A DNA stretch of 29,858 nt from Flavobacteriaceae bacterium UBA4022 (lineage in GTDB: Bacteria; Bacteroidota; Bacteroidia; Flavobacteriales; Flavobacteriaceae), in assembly GCA_002384055.1 (NCBI GenBank), contig DGAU01000015.1, forward strand, positions 388 to 30,245, read 5' to 3'. Position 1 is the first letter of the stretch; every line of letters begins with the position of its first letter. Positions 17,612 to 25,482 of the stretch are shown piece by piece. The translations under genes and the position numbers were made by a program. The notes beneath the pieces were generated by a model that was not told the origin of the DNA, ran no database searches, and was given only the letters and a program-made list of their open reading frames with translations.

Positions 17612-18601
17612 CTATATAAATCCTTTAGAAACAAGGTGCTCGGCAATCTGAACGGCATTTGTTGCCGCTCCTTTACGCAGGTTATCAGCGACAATCCAAA
17701 GATTTAAAGTGCGCTCTTGGCTGAGATCGCGTCGGATACGGCCCACAAAAACGTCGTCTTTTCCATGGGCGATAGCGGGCATGGGGTAGGTGTTGGTTTC
17801 TGGGAAATCCTGCACCACCACTCCAGGGGCATTTTGCAAAAGCGCACGCACGGCGTCCAGACTAAAATCGCGCTCAAAAGAAACATTGACCGATTCGCTG
17901 TGCCCACCGGCCGTTGGAATACGGACAGCGGTCGCCGAGACCATAAAACTCGTGTCATCTAATATTTTTTGTGGTTCTGTGGCGAGCTTTTGTTCTTCTT
18001 TGGTGTAGCCATTATCTAAAAAAACATCACAATGCGGCAAGGCATTTTTGTGGATCGGATAGGGATAAGCCATCGGGCCACTAACCCCCTTAATTTCATT
18101 TTCTAATTGCTGAACCGCTTTTTGCCCGGTGCCAGAAACGGACTGATAGGTAGATACAATCACGCGCTTCATGCCAAATACTTTGTGTAGTGGCCCTAAA
18201 GCCATTACTAATTGAATCGTAGAACAGTTTGGGTTGGCGATAATTTTGTCGTCCTTGGTCAAGACGGCGGCATTCAATTCGGGCACAACCAATTTGATAT
18301 TGGGATCCATACGCCAAAAGGACGAGTTATCAATAACGGTAGTTCCTGCAGCGGCGAATTTCGGGGCCCACTCTTGCGAGACATCCCCTCCTGCGGAAAA
18401 AAGCGCGAGGACAGGCTTTTGTGCTAAAGCTTCATCAATAGTGACTATGGGGACATTTTGGTTCTTGAACCGCACGACGCGCCCTGCCGAGGCATTACTG
18501 GCCACAGGGATCAGCGTGGTGACAGGAAACGATCTGGTTTCGAGGAGATGAAGAATGACTTGGCCAACCATTCCGGTAGCCCCAACCACAGCGACTTTCA
18601 T
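17612..18601 (-). CDS. asd: Aspartate-semialdehyde dehydrogenase
   Basis: Reduces L-aspartyl-4-phosphate to L-aspartate semialdehyde with NADPH, in the shared path to lysine/diaminopimelate, threonine and methionine. From the ATG at 18601 the product has 329 residues; the frame extends to a TTG at 18607, which I did not choose. Visible features are the nucleotide-binding GATGMVGQ (7-14), SAGG near 70, the catalytic Cys126 in NPNCST, QSVSGTG near 155, and RIPTAGGHSE with His234. Length and motifs are normal. It is last in a same-strand run tdk-alr-mscL-asd; with alr it serves peptidoglycan precursor supply. A candidate terminator lies between mscL and asd, so asd may also have its own promoter. 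Confidence 0.97.
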   Translation of the reverse strand: MKVAVVGATGMVGQVILHLLETRSFPVTTLIPVASNASAGRVVRFKNQNVPIVTIDEALAQKPVLALFSAGGDVSQEWAPKFAAAGTTVIDNSSFWRMDPNIKLVVPELNAAVLTKDDKIIANPNCSTIQLVMALGPLHKVFGMKRVIVSTYQSVSGTGQKAVQQLENEIKGVSGPMAYPYPIHKNALPHCDVFLDNGYTKEEQKLATEPQKILDDTSFMVSATAVRIPTAGGHSESVNVSFERDFSLDAVRALLQNAPGVVVQDFPETNTYPMPAIAHGKDDVFVGRIRRDLSQERTLNLWIVADNLRKGAATNAVQIAEHLVSKGFI

Positions 18602-18659
18602 AAGCAAAAGGTTTAGAATTCAAAAATACGATTTAAGCCACACATGCCGCGTTGCTGGC

Positions 18660-18692
18660 AAAAAAAAAGACACGCACTCTGCCTAGAGGTCT
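18660..18692 (-). terminator. Possible terminator between mscL and asd
   Basis: On the minus strand AGAC-CTCT, loop AGGC, AGAG, a 5-base bulge (TGCGT), then GTCT is followed by a run of nine to ten T. The paired bases are visible but the bulge weakens the stem. It sits about 35 bp after the mscL stop. Confidence 0.4.
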
Positions 18693-18727
18693 TTTTCCAG
18701 AAGACATATGAGACGCTTGCCGGGCCT

Positions 18728-19135
18728 TTATTTTTTTAGCGCGTCCCGAATTTCTTTAAGCAAATCAACTTCTGTAGGCCCCGGTTTTGGCGCAGGAGCT
18801 GTTTCTTTCTTGCGCTGCAATGATTGATAACTCTTGATGATCAAAAACAACAAGAACCCTACAATAATGAGGTTGATTAGGGTGTTGATCCATTGACCAT
18901 ACAAAATGGCGTTTTCGGCAGTGACCAAAATCCCTGCAGGGTCCGTCACGGCAGGACTCAGAACAATTTTGAATGAAGAAAAGTCCATTCCGCCAGAGAA
19001 ATGCCCGACGATAGGCATCATAATGTTGTTGGTAAATCCTGAAATTACCGCCCCAACTGCTCCTGCGAGGATAACAGCGACAGACAATTCAATGACGTTG
19101 CCTGTCATGATAAAGGTTTTGAATTCTTTAAGCAT
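18728..19135 (-). CDS. mscL: Large-conductance mechanosensitive channel
   Basis: Inner-membrane channel that opens under membrane tension to release solutes on osmotic downshock. The ATG at 19135 gives 135 residues beginning MLKEFKTFIMTGNVIELSVAV, matching the family N-terminus. The open frame extends 59 codons upstream into alr but that part has no MscL character. The first transmembrane helix (about 16-42) holds VIELSVAVILAGAVGAVISG, with the glycine/alanine-rich pore. The second (about 75-100) holds INTLINLIIVGFLLFLIIK. A cytoplasmic helix ends the protein (EVDLLKEIRDALKK), typical of the C-terminal bundle. The gene follows alr by 46 bp on the same strand. Confidence 0.96.
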   Translation of the reverse strand: MLKEFKTFIMTGNVIELSVAVILAGAVGAVISGFTNNIMMPIVGHFSGGMDFSSFKIVLSPAVTDPAGILVTAENAILYGQWINTLINLIIVGFLLFLIIKSYQSLQRKKETAPAPKPGPTEVDLLKEIRDALKK

Positions 19136-19181
19136 CGTGATATGGGTTTTATAGGTGTAGCCTAATTTACAAAAGATTTTC

Positions 19182-20288
19182 TCACGAATCAATGACCACG
19201 CGTTTGATTCTTTGAGACAGACTGGTGAGCAATTCGTAAGAAATTGTCCCGGCAGACTCCGCAAGACTACTGGCCGGGAGTTCGGGCCCCAAAACGATGG
19301 CTTGGTCTCCATTTTGGCAGGGAATATTGGTCACATCAACCATGATCATATCCATACAGACATTTCCGACGATGGGGGCTTTTTGTCCATGAATAAGCAC
19401 CCAGCCTTTGCCTTGGCCATAAAGGCGAGAAATGCCGTCGGCATGGCCAATAGCCAAGGTAGCGGTGGTCATGGCTTGATTGGTTTGGTGACCGCGGTTA
19501 TAACCTACAGAGGCGCCAGGGTCTAAGTGATGGATTTGGGTAATGATTGTTATTAAACGTGCGACAGGCTGCAACAGAGCATCGAACTGGGTGTCATTGC
19601 CATAACCGTAAAGACCGATGCCTGAGCGAACCATATTGTATTGGGCTTCGGGGTAGTTAAAAATGCCTGAGGTATTGAGGATATGCCGAAACGGCTTGTG
19701 GTTAAGTCCCAGGGTGACACCCTCATAAAATGCCTCGAAACGGTTTATTTGGTTTCGGCTAAAAGCATCTTCTTTGGGGTCTTCGCTGGCGGCGAGGTGC
19801 GAAAAAACAGAAACAACACGGACCGATTTGGTTTGCGCCAGGCGCTCAAGCACATCAGGAATATCCTTTAAAGAAAGCCCAAGCCTATTCAGGCCTGAGT
19901 TGAATTTAAGGTGAACAGGAAAGTCTTCAATATTGCGCTGCTCGAGATAGGTGATAAGTTGCGTGATTAAATCAAGACTATAAAGACTAGGCTCAAGACG
20001 ATGGGCCACAATAGACTCAAAATGTCCGGGCAATGGGTGCAGCAGTAAGATAGGGGTTTGGATATCGTGATGGCGCAGATTAGAGCCTTCTGGCGCATAA
20101 GCCACCCCAAAATAGTTGACCCCTAATGCCTCAAGTTTTTGGGCAACAACAGCAGCTTCGTGTCCATAAGAAAAGGCTTTGACAACGGCCAAAAAGCTCG
20201 TTTGAGGCTGCAACCTGCTGCGCAACACACTGTAGTTGTGTGCTAAGGCCTTAAGGTTAATTTCTAGATGGGTTTCTTGTAAAGTCAT
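19182..20288 (-). CDS. alr: Alanine racemase
   Basis: Pyridoxal-phosphate enzyme converting L-alanine to D-alanine for peptidoglycan. The ATG at 20288, 4 bp after the tdk stop, gives 368 residues; the longer frame to 20354 runs into tdk and is rejected. The PLP lysine is Lys37 in VVKAFSYGH. Other family marks are KFNSGLNRLG, SHLAASEDP, RSGIGLYGYG, Tyr263 in ASVGYNRGH (the second catalytic base) and VGNVCMDMIMVDVT near the C-terminus. The usual VKANAYGHG is VKAFSYGHE here, a small change that keeps the lysine. The tdk-alr-mscL-asd order suggests one transcript with cell-wall and nucleotide functions. Confidence 0.97.
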   Translation of the reverse strand: MTLQETHLEINLKALAHNYSVLRSRLQPQTSFLAVVKAFSYGHEAAVVAQKLEALGVNYFGVAYAPEGSNLRHHDIQTPILLLHPLPGHFESIVAHRLEPSLYSLDLITQLITYLEQRNIEDFPVHLKFNSGLNRLGLSLKDIPDVLERLAQTKSVRVVSVFSHLAASEDPKEDAFSRNQINRFEAFYEGVTLGLNHKPFRHILNTSGIFNYPEAQYNMVRSGIGLYGYGNDTQFDALLQPVARLITIITQIHHLDPGASVGYNRGHQTNQAMTTATLAIGHADGISRLYGQGKGWVLIHGQKAPIVGNVCMDMIMVDVTNIPCQNGDQAIVLGPELPASSLAESAGTISYELLTSLSQRIKRVVIDS

Positions 20289-20292
20289 CGCT

Positions 20293-20928
20293 CTAAGACA
20301 ATGGAATGGGGTCGTTACCGGCACGGGTTTCATTGGACTGCTTAGAGCGTTCATCGCGCATGGCAGAATAGAAGGCCGATCGACTCAAGGCTTCATAATT
20401 GTCGGTTTCGCCCAGCAAGACGAGATCGTCGTTTTGGTTCGTCCTAAAACTAAAATGAGCCAATCTCCCGGTTCGCGTGCAAATTGCATGCACTTTAGTG
20501 ACATATTCTGCGGTGGCCATTAAGGCAGGCATTGGGCCAAAAGGCTTGCCGGTATAATCCATGTCTAAGCCAGCAACAATAACCCGTATGCCTTGGTTGG
20601 CAAGGTCGTTACAGACTTTAACTATTGCGGGGTCAAAAAACTGGGCTTCGTCAACACCCACAACATCAAAACCTTGCGCTAAATCAAATAATTGCGCAGA
20701 ATGAGCTACGGGCATCGCGGCAAGTTGATTGCTGTCGTGTGAGACAACCTTGTTTTGATCATAGCGGTCGTCCATAACCGGCTTGAATATAGCCACATTA
20801 AGGTGGGCAATCTGAGCTCTTTTAATTCTGCGGATTAACTCTTCGGTTTTGCCCGAAAACATCGAGCCGCAGATGACTTCGATCCAGCCAAAAGAAACAG
20901 AGTTGTGTGCGGCGTTTTCAAGAAACAT
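20293..20928 (-). CDS. tdk: Thymidine kinase, type II, lacking most zinc-binding cysteines
   Basis: Phosphorylates thymidine to dTMP using ATP in the salvage path. The product has 211 residues. Walker A is GSMFSGKT (21-28), the Walker B/catalytic part is VDEAQFFD with Asp93 and Glu94, and AGLDMDYTGKPFGPMP (119-134) is the lasso-side region typical of type II kinases. Family members usually carry four zinc cysteines (CxxC near residue 150 and a second CxxC/H near 183). Here only Cys150 remains in AICTRTG, and the second pair is replaced in ALSRSAFY. The rest is well conserved, so the gene looks functional. The gene starts a minus-strand run and is divergent from the hypothetical/rsmI/recJ run. 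Confidence 0.95.
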   Translation of the reverse strand: MFLENAAHNSVSFGWIEVICGSMFSGKTEELIRRIKRAQIAHLNVAIFKPVMDDRYDQNKVVSHDSNQLAAMPVAHSAQLFDLAQGFDVVGVDEAQFFDPAIVKVCNDLANQGIRVIVAGLDMDYTGKPFGPMPALMATAEYVTKVHAICTRTGRLAHFSFRTNQNDDLVLLGETDNYEALSRSAFYSAMRDERSKQSNETRAGNDPIPLS

Positions 20929-20956
20929 AACGGAGCTTTAGAATAAAACAGTTTTG

Positions 20957-20988
20957 TTTGAAGTTTCGTATTATGATGCGTAAATTTA
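20957..20988 (+). promoter_or_regulatory. Candidate promoter for the hypothetical-rsmI-recJ run
   Basis: TTTG at 20957-20960 and TAAATTTA at 20981-20988 are 20 bp apart, close to the Bacteroidota consensus TTTG-N19/21-TAnnTTTG with one mismatch in the -7 box. Transcription would start near 20994, about 34 bp before the ATG at 21028. It lies in the 99-bp divergent gap with tdk. Confidence 0.5.
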
Positions 20989-21027
20989 ACAAAACAAAAT
21001 AGAGAAAGTCGGGTAATCCAAAAAAGA

Positions 21028-21741
21028 ATGAAGAACGCATTGCACAAAGGCCTAGTGGCCATTGCACGGAAAATTCTTGAAGCAGATCAAGACGCGTCTT
21101 TGGGTCAGCTAAAGGAACTGAGTCGGACCCTTTATGAGCAATTGGTTGTCGCGGCACATCAAGAGGAATTTGCTTTAGACGAACCCCCTTTGTTGCCTCG
21201 GATGGAATTATCCACAGAACAAATCAAAGACATTGTGGCCCAAATGCCCACAGAGAGCCAACAGGTAGACAAGCTTCTTGAAGCGTTAGCCGATCTCGAT
21301 CCTGCTGCAGCATCCGCAAGTGACCCAATGGAACATTACCGCCAAACGGTTGTTTTTGAGCCAAAAGAAACCGAACCCTTGTTAGATAAGACCCCATTTA
21401 AAATAGAAGCGTCCGGTGCAGAAGAATCAGTAGTCGATGTTGGCGGGGAAGCTTCATCGGTGCATCTGCAACACCGGAACAAACAACCCAAAAACCGAAA
21501 TAGCCAGCATGGCCGTTTGATGATCGGACTCAATGACCGCTTGGTCTTCGTTAAGCAATTATTTTCAGAAGACATCGAAGGGTATAATCGTGTTGTTTCG
21601 CAAATAACGACGTTTTCGTCCTTTGAAGAAGCGACCGAGTTTTTGCACCAACAAGTCAAGCCCGAATATGGGTATTGGGAAGGTAAAGAGGCTGTGGTTG
21701 AGCGATTTTTGACCCTAGTGGCGCAACGATTTAACGCTTAA
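21028..21741 (+). CDS. Conserved hypothetical protein upstream of rsmI
   Basis: Product of 237 residues with no signal peptide or membrane segment, so cytoplasmic. Two helical parts are joined by a low-complexity acidic linker. The N-terminal part (about 1-100) has LARTLYEQL-like helices and an acidic stretch. The C-terminal 75 residues or so (about 162-237) hold LNDRLVFVKQLFSEDIEGYNR and VKPEYGYWEGKE; I recall this end as a conserved domain of uncharacterised Bacteroidota proteins next to these genes, but I cannot name a family. The middle (about 100-160) is variable and ends in a basic patch (HRNKQPKNRNSQHGR). The stop is 4 bp before rsmI, so they are co-transcribed; this hints at a role linked to ribosome or envelope upkeep but does not prove it. 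Confidence 0.8.
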   Translation: MKNALHKGLVAIARKILEADQDASLGQLKELSRTLYEQLVVAAHQEEFALDEPPLLPRMELSTEQIKDIVAQMPTESQQVDKLLEALADLDPAAASASDPMEHYRQTVVFEPKETEPLLDKTPFKIEASGAEESVVDVGGEASSVHLQHRNKQPKNRNSQHGRLMIGLNDRLVFVKQLFSEDIEGYNRVVSQITTFSSFEEATEFLHQQVKPEYGYWEGKEAVVERFLTLVAQRFNA

Positions 21742-21745
21742 TTAA

Positions 21746-22441
21746 ATGGGAACACTATATCTGGTACCCACCCCAATAGGCCACTTAAAGGACATAACCT
21801 TTCGGGCTGTAGAAGTATTAAACCAGGTCGATCTCATTCTGGCCGAAGACACCCGAACCAGTGGTAAATTACTCAAGCATTACCAGATCAAAACACCGAT
21901 GCAAAGCCACCACATGCATAACGAGCACAAAATTATGGACCGTTTGATTGCCCGATTGGCTTCAGGTGATGATATAGCCGTGATTAGTGATGCAGGGACG
22001 CCAGCCATCAGTGATCCTGGGTTCTTGCTGACCAGAGCCGCAGTTGCTGCATCGATTCGGGTCGAATGTTTGCCCGGCGCAACAGCCTTTGTTCCCGCTC
22101 TAGTCAATAGCGGATTACCGAGTGACCGATTTATTTTTGAAGGCTTTTTGCCAGTCAAAAAAGGACGACAAACCCGAATACAGTCCCTTATTGAAGAAGA
22201 GCGGACCATGATTTTTTATGAATCTCCCCACAAATTGATAAAAACACTGGAGCAATTTGTGTTGCACTTTGGGCCAGATCGCCCGGCGTCGATATCTCGT
22301 GAATTGAGCAAGTTACACGAGGAAACCCTGCGAGGGAGTTGCCAAGAACTGTTGCAACACTTTCAAGAACACAATCCAAAAGGGGAATTCGTCATCGTAG
22401 TTGCGGGAGCGACAGGGCGAAAAAATATTGCTTCGGCCTAA
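21746..22441 (+). CDS. rsmI: 16S rRNA (cytidine-1402-2'-O)-methyltransferase
   Basis: Adds a 2'-O-methyl group to C1402 of 16S rRNA in the decoding centre using S-adenosylmethionine. The product has 231 residues and belongs to the tetrapyrrole methylase fold. Motifs are LYLVPTPIGHLKDITFRA at the N-terminus, LAEDTR (32-37), ISDAGTPAISDPG (80-92), CLPGATAFVPAL (108-119), GLPSDRFIFEGFLP (123-136) and ISRELSKLHEE near residue 190. It is shorter than the roughly 285-residue E. coli enzyme; the missing part is the C-terminal extension, and shorter forms are usual in this phylum as far as I recall. The start is 4 bp after the hypothetical gene; recJ follows after 52 bp. Confidence 0.96.
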   Translation: MGTLYLVPTPIGHLKDITFRAVEVLNQVDLILAEDTRTSGKLLKHYQIKTPMQSHHMHNEHKIMDRLIARLASGDDIAVISDAGTPAISDPGFLLTRAAVAASIRVECLPGATAFVPALVNSGLPSDRFIFEGFLPVKKGRQTRIQSLIEEERTMIFYESPHKLIKTLEQFVLHFGPDRPASISRELSKLHEETLRGSCQELLQHFQEHNPKGEFVIVVAGATGRKNIASA

Positions 22442-22460
22442 AGGACAACCCCCAAACTCC

Positions 22461-22468
22461 TATCTTTA
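22461..22468 (+). promoter_or_regulatory. Possible -7 box before recJ
   Basis: TATCTTTA matches seven of eight positions of TAnnTTTG and lies 25 bp before the recJ ATG in the 52-bp gap after rsmI. No TTTG at the right distance was seen, so an internal promoter is only possible. Confidence 0.25.
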
Positions 22469-22493
22469 AACAGATGGAGAAACACAATCTACA

Positions 22494-24194
22494 ATGACCA
22501 AAATGCGGTGGAACAAAGCGGCCAAACCCGACCAAGCGACAAGTCAATCGCTAGCCCGAGCGCTAGGCGTGCCGGAATCTATAGCGGACCTGTTGGTTCA
22601 AAGAGGTATTGCCACATTCGATGAGGCCAAGACTTTTTTTAGGCCTTCGCTAGACCAGTTGCATGATCCGTTTTTGATGGCCGACATGACTACGGCGGTA
22701 GCGCGGGTTAATGCGGCAATTGCTGCGCAAGAATTCATCATGGTTTTTGGTGATTACGATGTCGACGGCACGACTTCTGTGGCATTAATGGCGGAGTATT
22801 TGTTGACCCAAAAGGCACAAGTCACGACCTACATTCCTGACCGCTATGGCGAAGGGTATGGCATATCTTTACAAGGAATTGACTATGCCGCGGCACAAAA
22901 CATTACACTAATTATTGCTCTAGATTGCGGGATCAAAGCAATCGAACAAGTGGCCTATGCCGCAGAGCGAGGGATTGATTTTATCATATGTGACCACCAT
23001 CGACCGGGGCCCATACTCCCTGGTGCGGTTGCTGTTTTGGACCCAAAGCGCGAGGACTGTAATTATCCCTACAAAGAACTCTGTGGCTGTGGTGTTGGCT
23101 TTAAGTTGATCCAAGCCTTACACACCCAGCAAGGGGGTGTCCTCGAAGACCTACTGCCTTATATGGATCTTTTGGTGACGGCTATAGGGGCGGATATCGT
23201 GCCTATGACAGGAGAAAATCGTTGCATGGCATATTGGGGCCTCAAACAACTCAATAAAGCGCCGCGACCAGGCCTCAAAAGTTTATTGGCCTTCAGCAAA
23301 CAAACACCATGGCGGGTGCGTGAGGTGGTGTTTGTGGCTGCGCCAAGAATCAATGCTGCGGGACGCATGAAACATGGTGCCTATGCCGTGGAACTATTAT
23401 TACAACGCGATCAGAAATTGGCCGCAGAAATGGCCCAAGGGATTGAGGTGTTTAATCGCGACAGAAGATCACTGGATCAAAGCATCACTCAAGAAGCGTT
23501 GGCCCAGATAGAAACATTAGGCGAACAAAATTCTGCCGCAACAGTGGTATACCAAGAGGACTGGCATAAGGGGGTTATTGGCATTGTGGCCTCGCGACTT
23601 ATTGAAAATCATTACCGCCCTACGGTGGTGTTTACAAAAAGCGGGGCGGTCTTAGCCGCATCGGTCCGCTCGGTCAAAGGGTTTGATGTATATGAAGCCT
23701 TGGAGCAGTGTCAGGAGTACATCATTCAGTTTGGGGGACATAAATATGCCGCAGGCCTCACCATAAAACCAGAGGACTACCCAGCCTTTAAAACTTGTTT
23801 TGAGTCTGTCGTGGAGCAGACACTACCCCCAGAACTGCAGACACCGGAGTTGATGATAGACGCGCCGCTCAATTTCGATGAAATCACACCAAAACTCTAC
23901 CGGATTATCGAACAATTCGCCCCGTTTGGTCCAGAGAATAGACGGCCTGTATTTGCTACAAACGATGTGTCTGTGATGCCACAGACCAAGGCAGTTGGGG
24001 CAGATAAATCTCACCTGCGTATGGTGGTTACTCATAACCAAAGCCCTTCTATTTCTGGCATTGCCTTTGGATTTGGCGCACAGGTGCCAGAGCTCAAAGA
24101 AGCCCAAAAATGCGCCTTGGCCTATAGCCTAGACCAGAACCATTGGCAAGGCCAATCGAGCATTCAGTTAATGATTAAGGATATTACGCTGTAA
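22494..24194 (+). CDS. recJ: Single-stranded-DNA-specific 5'-3' exonuclease RecJ
   Basis: Degrades single-stranded DNA from 5' ends in recombination repair and mismatch repair. The product has 566 residues, normal length. The DHH phosphoesterase core shows DYDVDGTTS (87-95), LDCG with Asp144, and DHH (167-169), giving the metal-binding aspartates and histidines. RINAAGRM near 285 and FGGHKYAAGL near 415 mark the DHHA1 domain, and the C-terminal OB fold follows with APFGPENRRPVF near 480. The ATG at 22494 is used; an in-frame ATG three codons later is equally usable. Its 3' end overlaps lpxH on the other strand by 11 bp. Confidence 0.97.
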   Translation: MTKMRWNKAAKPDQATSQSLARALGVPESIADLLVQRGIATFDEAKTFFRPSLDQLHDPFLMADMTTAVARVNAAIAAQEFIMVFGDYDVDGTTSVALMAEYLLTQKAQVTTYIPDRYGEGYGISLQGIDYAAAQNITLIIALDCGIKAIEQVAYAAERGIDFIICDHHRPGPILPGAVAVLDPKREDCNYPYKELCGCGVGFKLIQALHTQQGGVLEDLLPYMDLLVTAIGADIVPMTGENRCMAYWGLKQLNKAPRPGLKSLLAFSKQTPWRVREVVFVAAPRINAAGRMKHGAYAVELLLQRDQKLAAEMAQGIEVFNRDRRSLDQSITQEALAQIETLGEQNSAATVVYQEDWHKGVIGIVASRLIENHYRPTVVFTKSGAVLAASVRSVKGFDVYEALEQCQEYIIQFGGHKYAAGLTIKPEDYPAFKTCFESVVEQTLPPELQTPELMIDAPLNFDEITPKLYRIIEQFAPFGPENRRPVFATNDVSVMPQTKAVGADKSHLRMVVTHNQSPSISGIAFGFGAQVPELKEAQKCALAYSLDQNHWQGQSSIQLMIKDITL

Positions 24195-24960
24195 AGCGTT
24201 CGAGGCGGAGCGTGTCTTGGTCAAAAACACCGTAGGTATCGTGCGTGATCCAATCGCCTAAATTAATGTAGGTAGATTGCCCATTGAGATCAATAGTCAT
24301 GGGTAAATGCCGGTGACCAAAGACGAAATAATCGTAGTGCTGGTCTTTTAATTTGCGGCGGGCATATTGAGCGAGCCATTCTTTTTCTTCTCCCAAAAAA
24401 GCCTTGTCTTCTTCTCCCGAAATAAGCTTATTCTTTACCGAGAGGTATTGCGCAATACGCACCCCAATATCAGGATGAAGCCAACGAAAAAGCCATTGGA
24501 AAAACGGGCTTGTGAATACTTTTTTCATGCGCTTATAGCCCATGTCATTTGGCCCTTTTCCGTCGCCATGGCCTATAAATATTGAGCTGTTGTTAATGTT
24601 AAACACCTGTGGCTCGTGAAATACAGTGATGCCCAATTCGGTCTTGAGGTAATCATGCATCCACAAATCGTGGTTGCCCACGAAAAAGTATATGGGAATC
24701 CCCGAGTCGCTTATTTCGGCAAGTTTACCTAATACGCGGACAAACCCTTTAGGGACGACGGTTTTATATTCAAACCAAAAATCGAAAAGATCCCCAAGCA
24801 AAAATAAAGCACCGGCATCTGCTTTGATGGTATCGAGCCAACGGACAAATCGCTGTTCTCTGACTGCGCTAGAATCTGCATCAGGCGCGCCCAAGTGGTT
24901 GTCACTCGAAAAGTAAACTTTTTGACCTTGAGATAGTGTTATGTGGTGAGCAGCAGACAC
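24184..24960 (-). CDS. lpxH: UDP-2,3-diacylglucosamine diphosphatase
   Basis: Hydrolyses UDP-2,3-diacylglucosamine to lipid X in lipid A synthesis, at the inner face of the inner membrane. The product has 258 residues of the calcineurin-like phosphoesterase fold. Metal ligands are visible: DNH (Asp20, His22), GDLFD (Asp57), GNHD (Asn96, His97), GHGD (His131) and GHRH (His216, His218). The start is a GTG at 24960, six bases after the queD stop; no ATG lies near. Bacteroidota LpxH-like enzymes have this length. The assignment is to the family; a broader UDP-diacylglucosamine phosphohydrolase role is the alternative. queD and lpxH are probably one transcript. Confidence 0.92.
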   Translation of the reverse strand: MSAAHHITLSQGQKVYFSSDNHLGAPDADSSAVREQRFVRWLDTIKADAGALFLLGDLFDFWFEYKTVVPKGFVRVLGKLAEISDSGIPIYFFVGNHDLWMHDYLKTELGITVFHEPQVFNINNSSIFIGHGDGKGPNDMGYKRMKKVFTSPFFQWLFRWLHPDIGVRIAQYLSVKNKLISGEEDKAFLGEEKEWLAQYARRKLKDQHYDYFVFGHRHLPMTIDLNGQSTYINLGDWITHDTYGVFDQDTLRLERFTA

Positions 24961-24966
24961 GATGGC

Positions 24967-25419
24967 TTATTTGTTTTGATCGGCATACCATTCGGCATAG
25001 CTGGATTCGGTTTCCTGAAGTTTGAGGCTGAACAAGGCAATAGAGTCGGGCAATTGTTGCGCGATTTTGGCGGCAAAATCAATAACCATCATTTCGCTGG
25101 TGGGCTGGTAATCTACCAAAAGGACTTTGTGGCCTCTCGTTTCTAATTCATGGGCCAATTCCACATGCGGGGTGTTCTTGTTGAAAACCGTGGCATGGTC
25201 AAACACATCCACAATTTCGTTTTTGACAATACGCTTGAGATCGGTAAAGTCGATGACCATACCGTATTTAACATTGTTCTTGTCGGCAATTGGCGTGCCC
25301 AGAACCGTGACCGACAGTTTGTAACTGTGGCCATGGACGTTGCGGCATTTGCCGTCGTATCCATAAAGGGCATGCCCGGTTTCGAAAGTAAACATCTTGG
25401 TGATGCGGATCTGACTCAT
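24967..25419 (-). CDS. queD: 6-carboxytetrahydropterin synthase (6-pyruvoyltetrahydropterin synthase family)
   Basis: Converts dihydroneopterin triphosphate to 6-carboxy-5,6,7,8-tetrahydropterin, the second step toward queuosine. The ATG at 25419 gives 150 residues starting MSQIRITKMFTFETGHALY; the frame continues upstream to 25473 but the family N-terminus is at the internal ATG. Zinc ligands are His16, His29 and His31 (GHA, VHGH), with catalytic Cys25 in GKCRNVHGHSY. Asp74-His75 (DHAT) and Glu136/Glu138 near the C-terminus complete the active site, and PTSEMM is the substrate-binding part. A close relative, 6-pyruvoyltetrahydropterin synthase, is the alternative name. It lies between the MATE gene and lpxH, 63 bp after the first. 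Confidence 0.92.
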   Translation of the reverse strand: MSQIRITKMFTFETGHALYGYDGKCRNVHGHSYKLSVTVLGTPIADKNNVKYGMVIDFTDLKRIVKNEIVDVFDHATVFNKNTPHVELAHELETRGHKVLLVDYQPTSEMMVIDFAAKIAQQLPDSIALFSLKLQETESSYAEWYADQNK

Positions 25420-25482
25420 GGGGTAAAGATACAGTATTTTGGTTTGAAACCTATGGGCGATGGCGCTATGCAAACAAGCGGG

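Noticed and set aside
19136..19312. N-terminal extension of mscL to 194 residues
   Set aside because: The extra 59 codons overlap alr and lack MscL character; the family N-terminus starts at the ATG at 19135.
22442..22493. The 52-bp gap before recJ, considered for an RNA gene
   Set aside because: Too short and without visible stem structure; only a possible -7 box is present.
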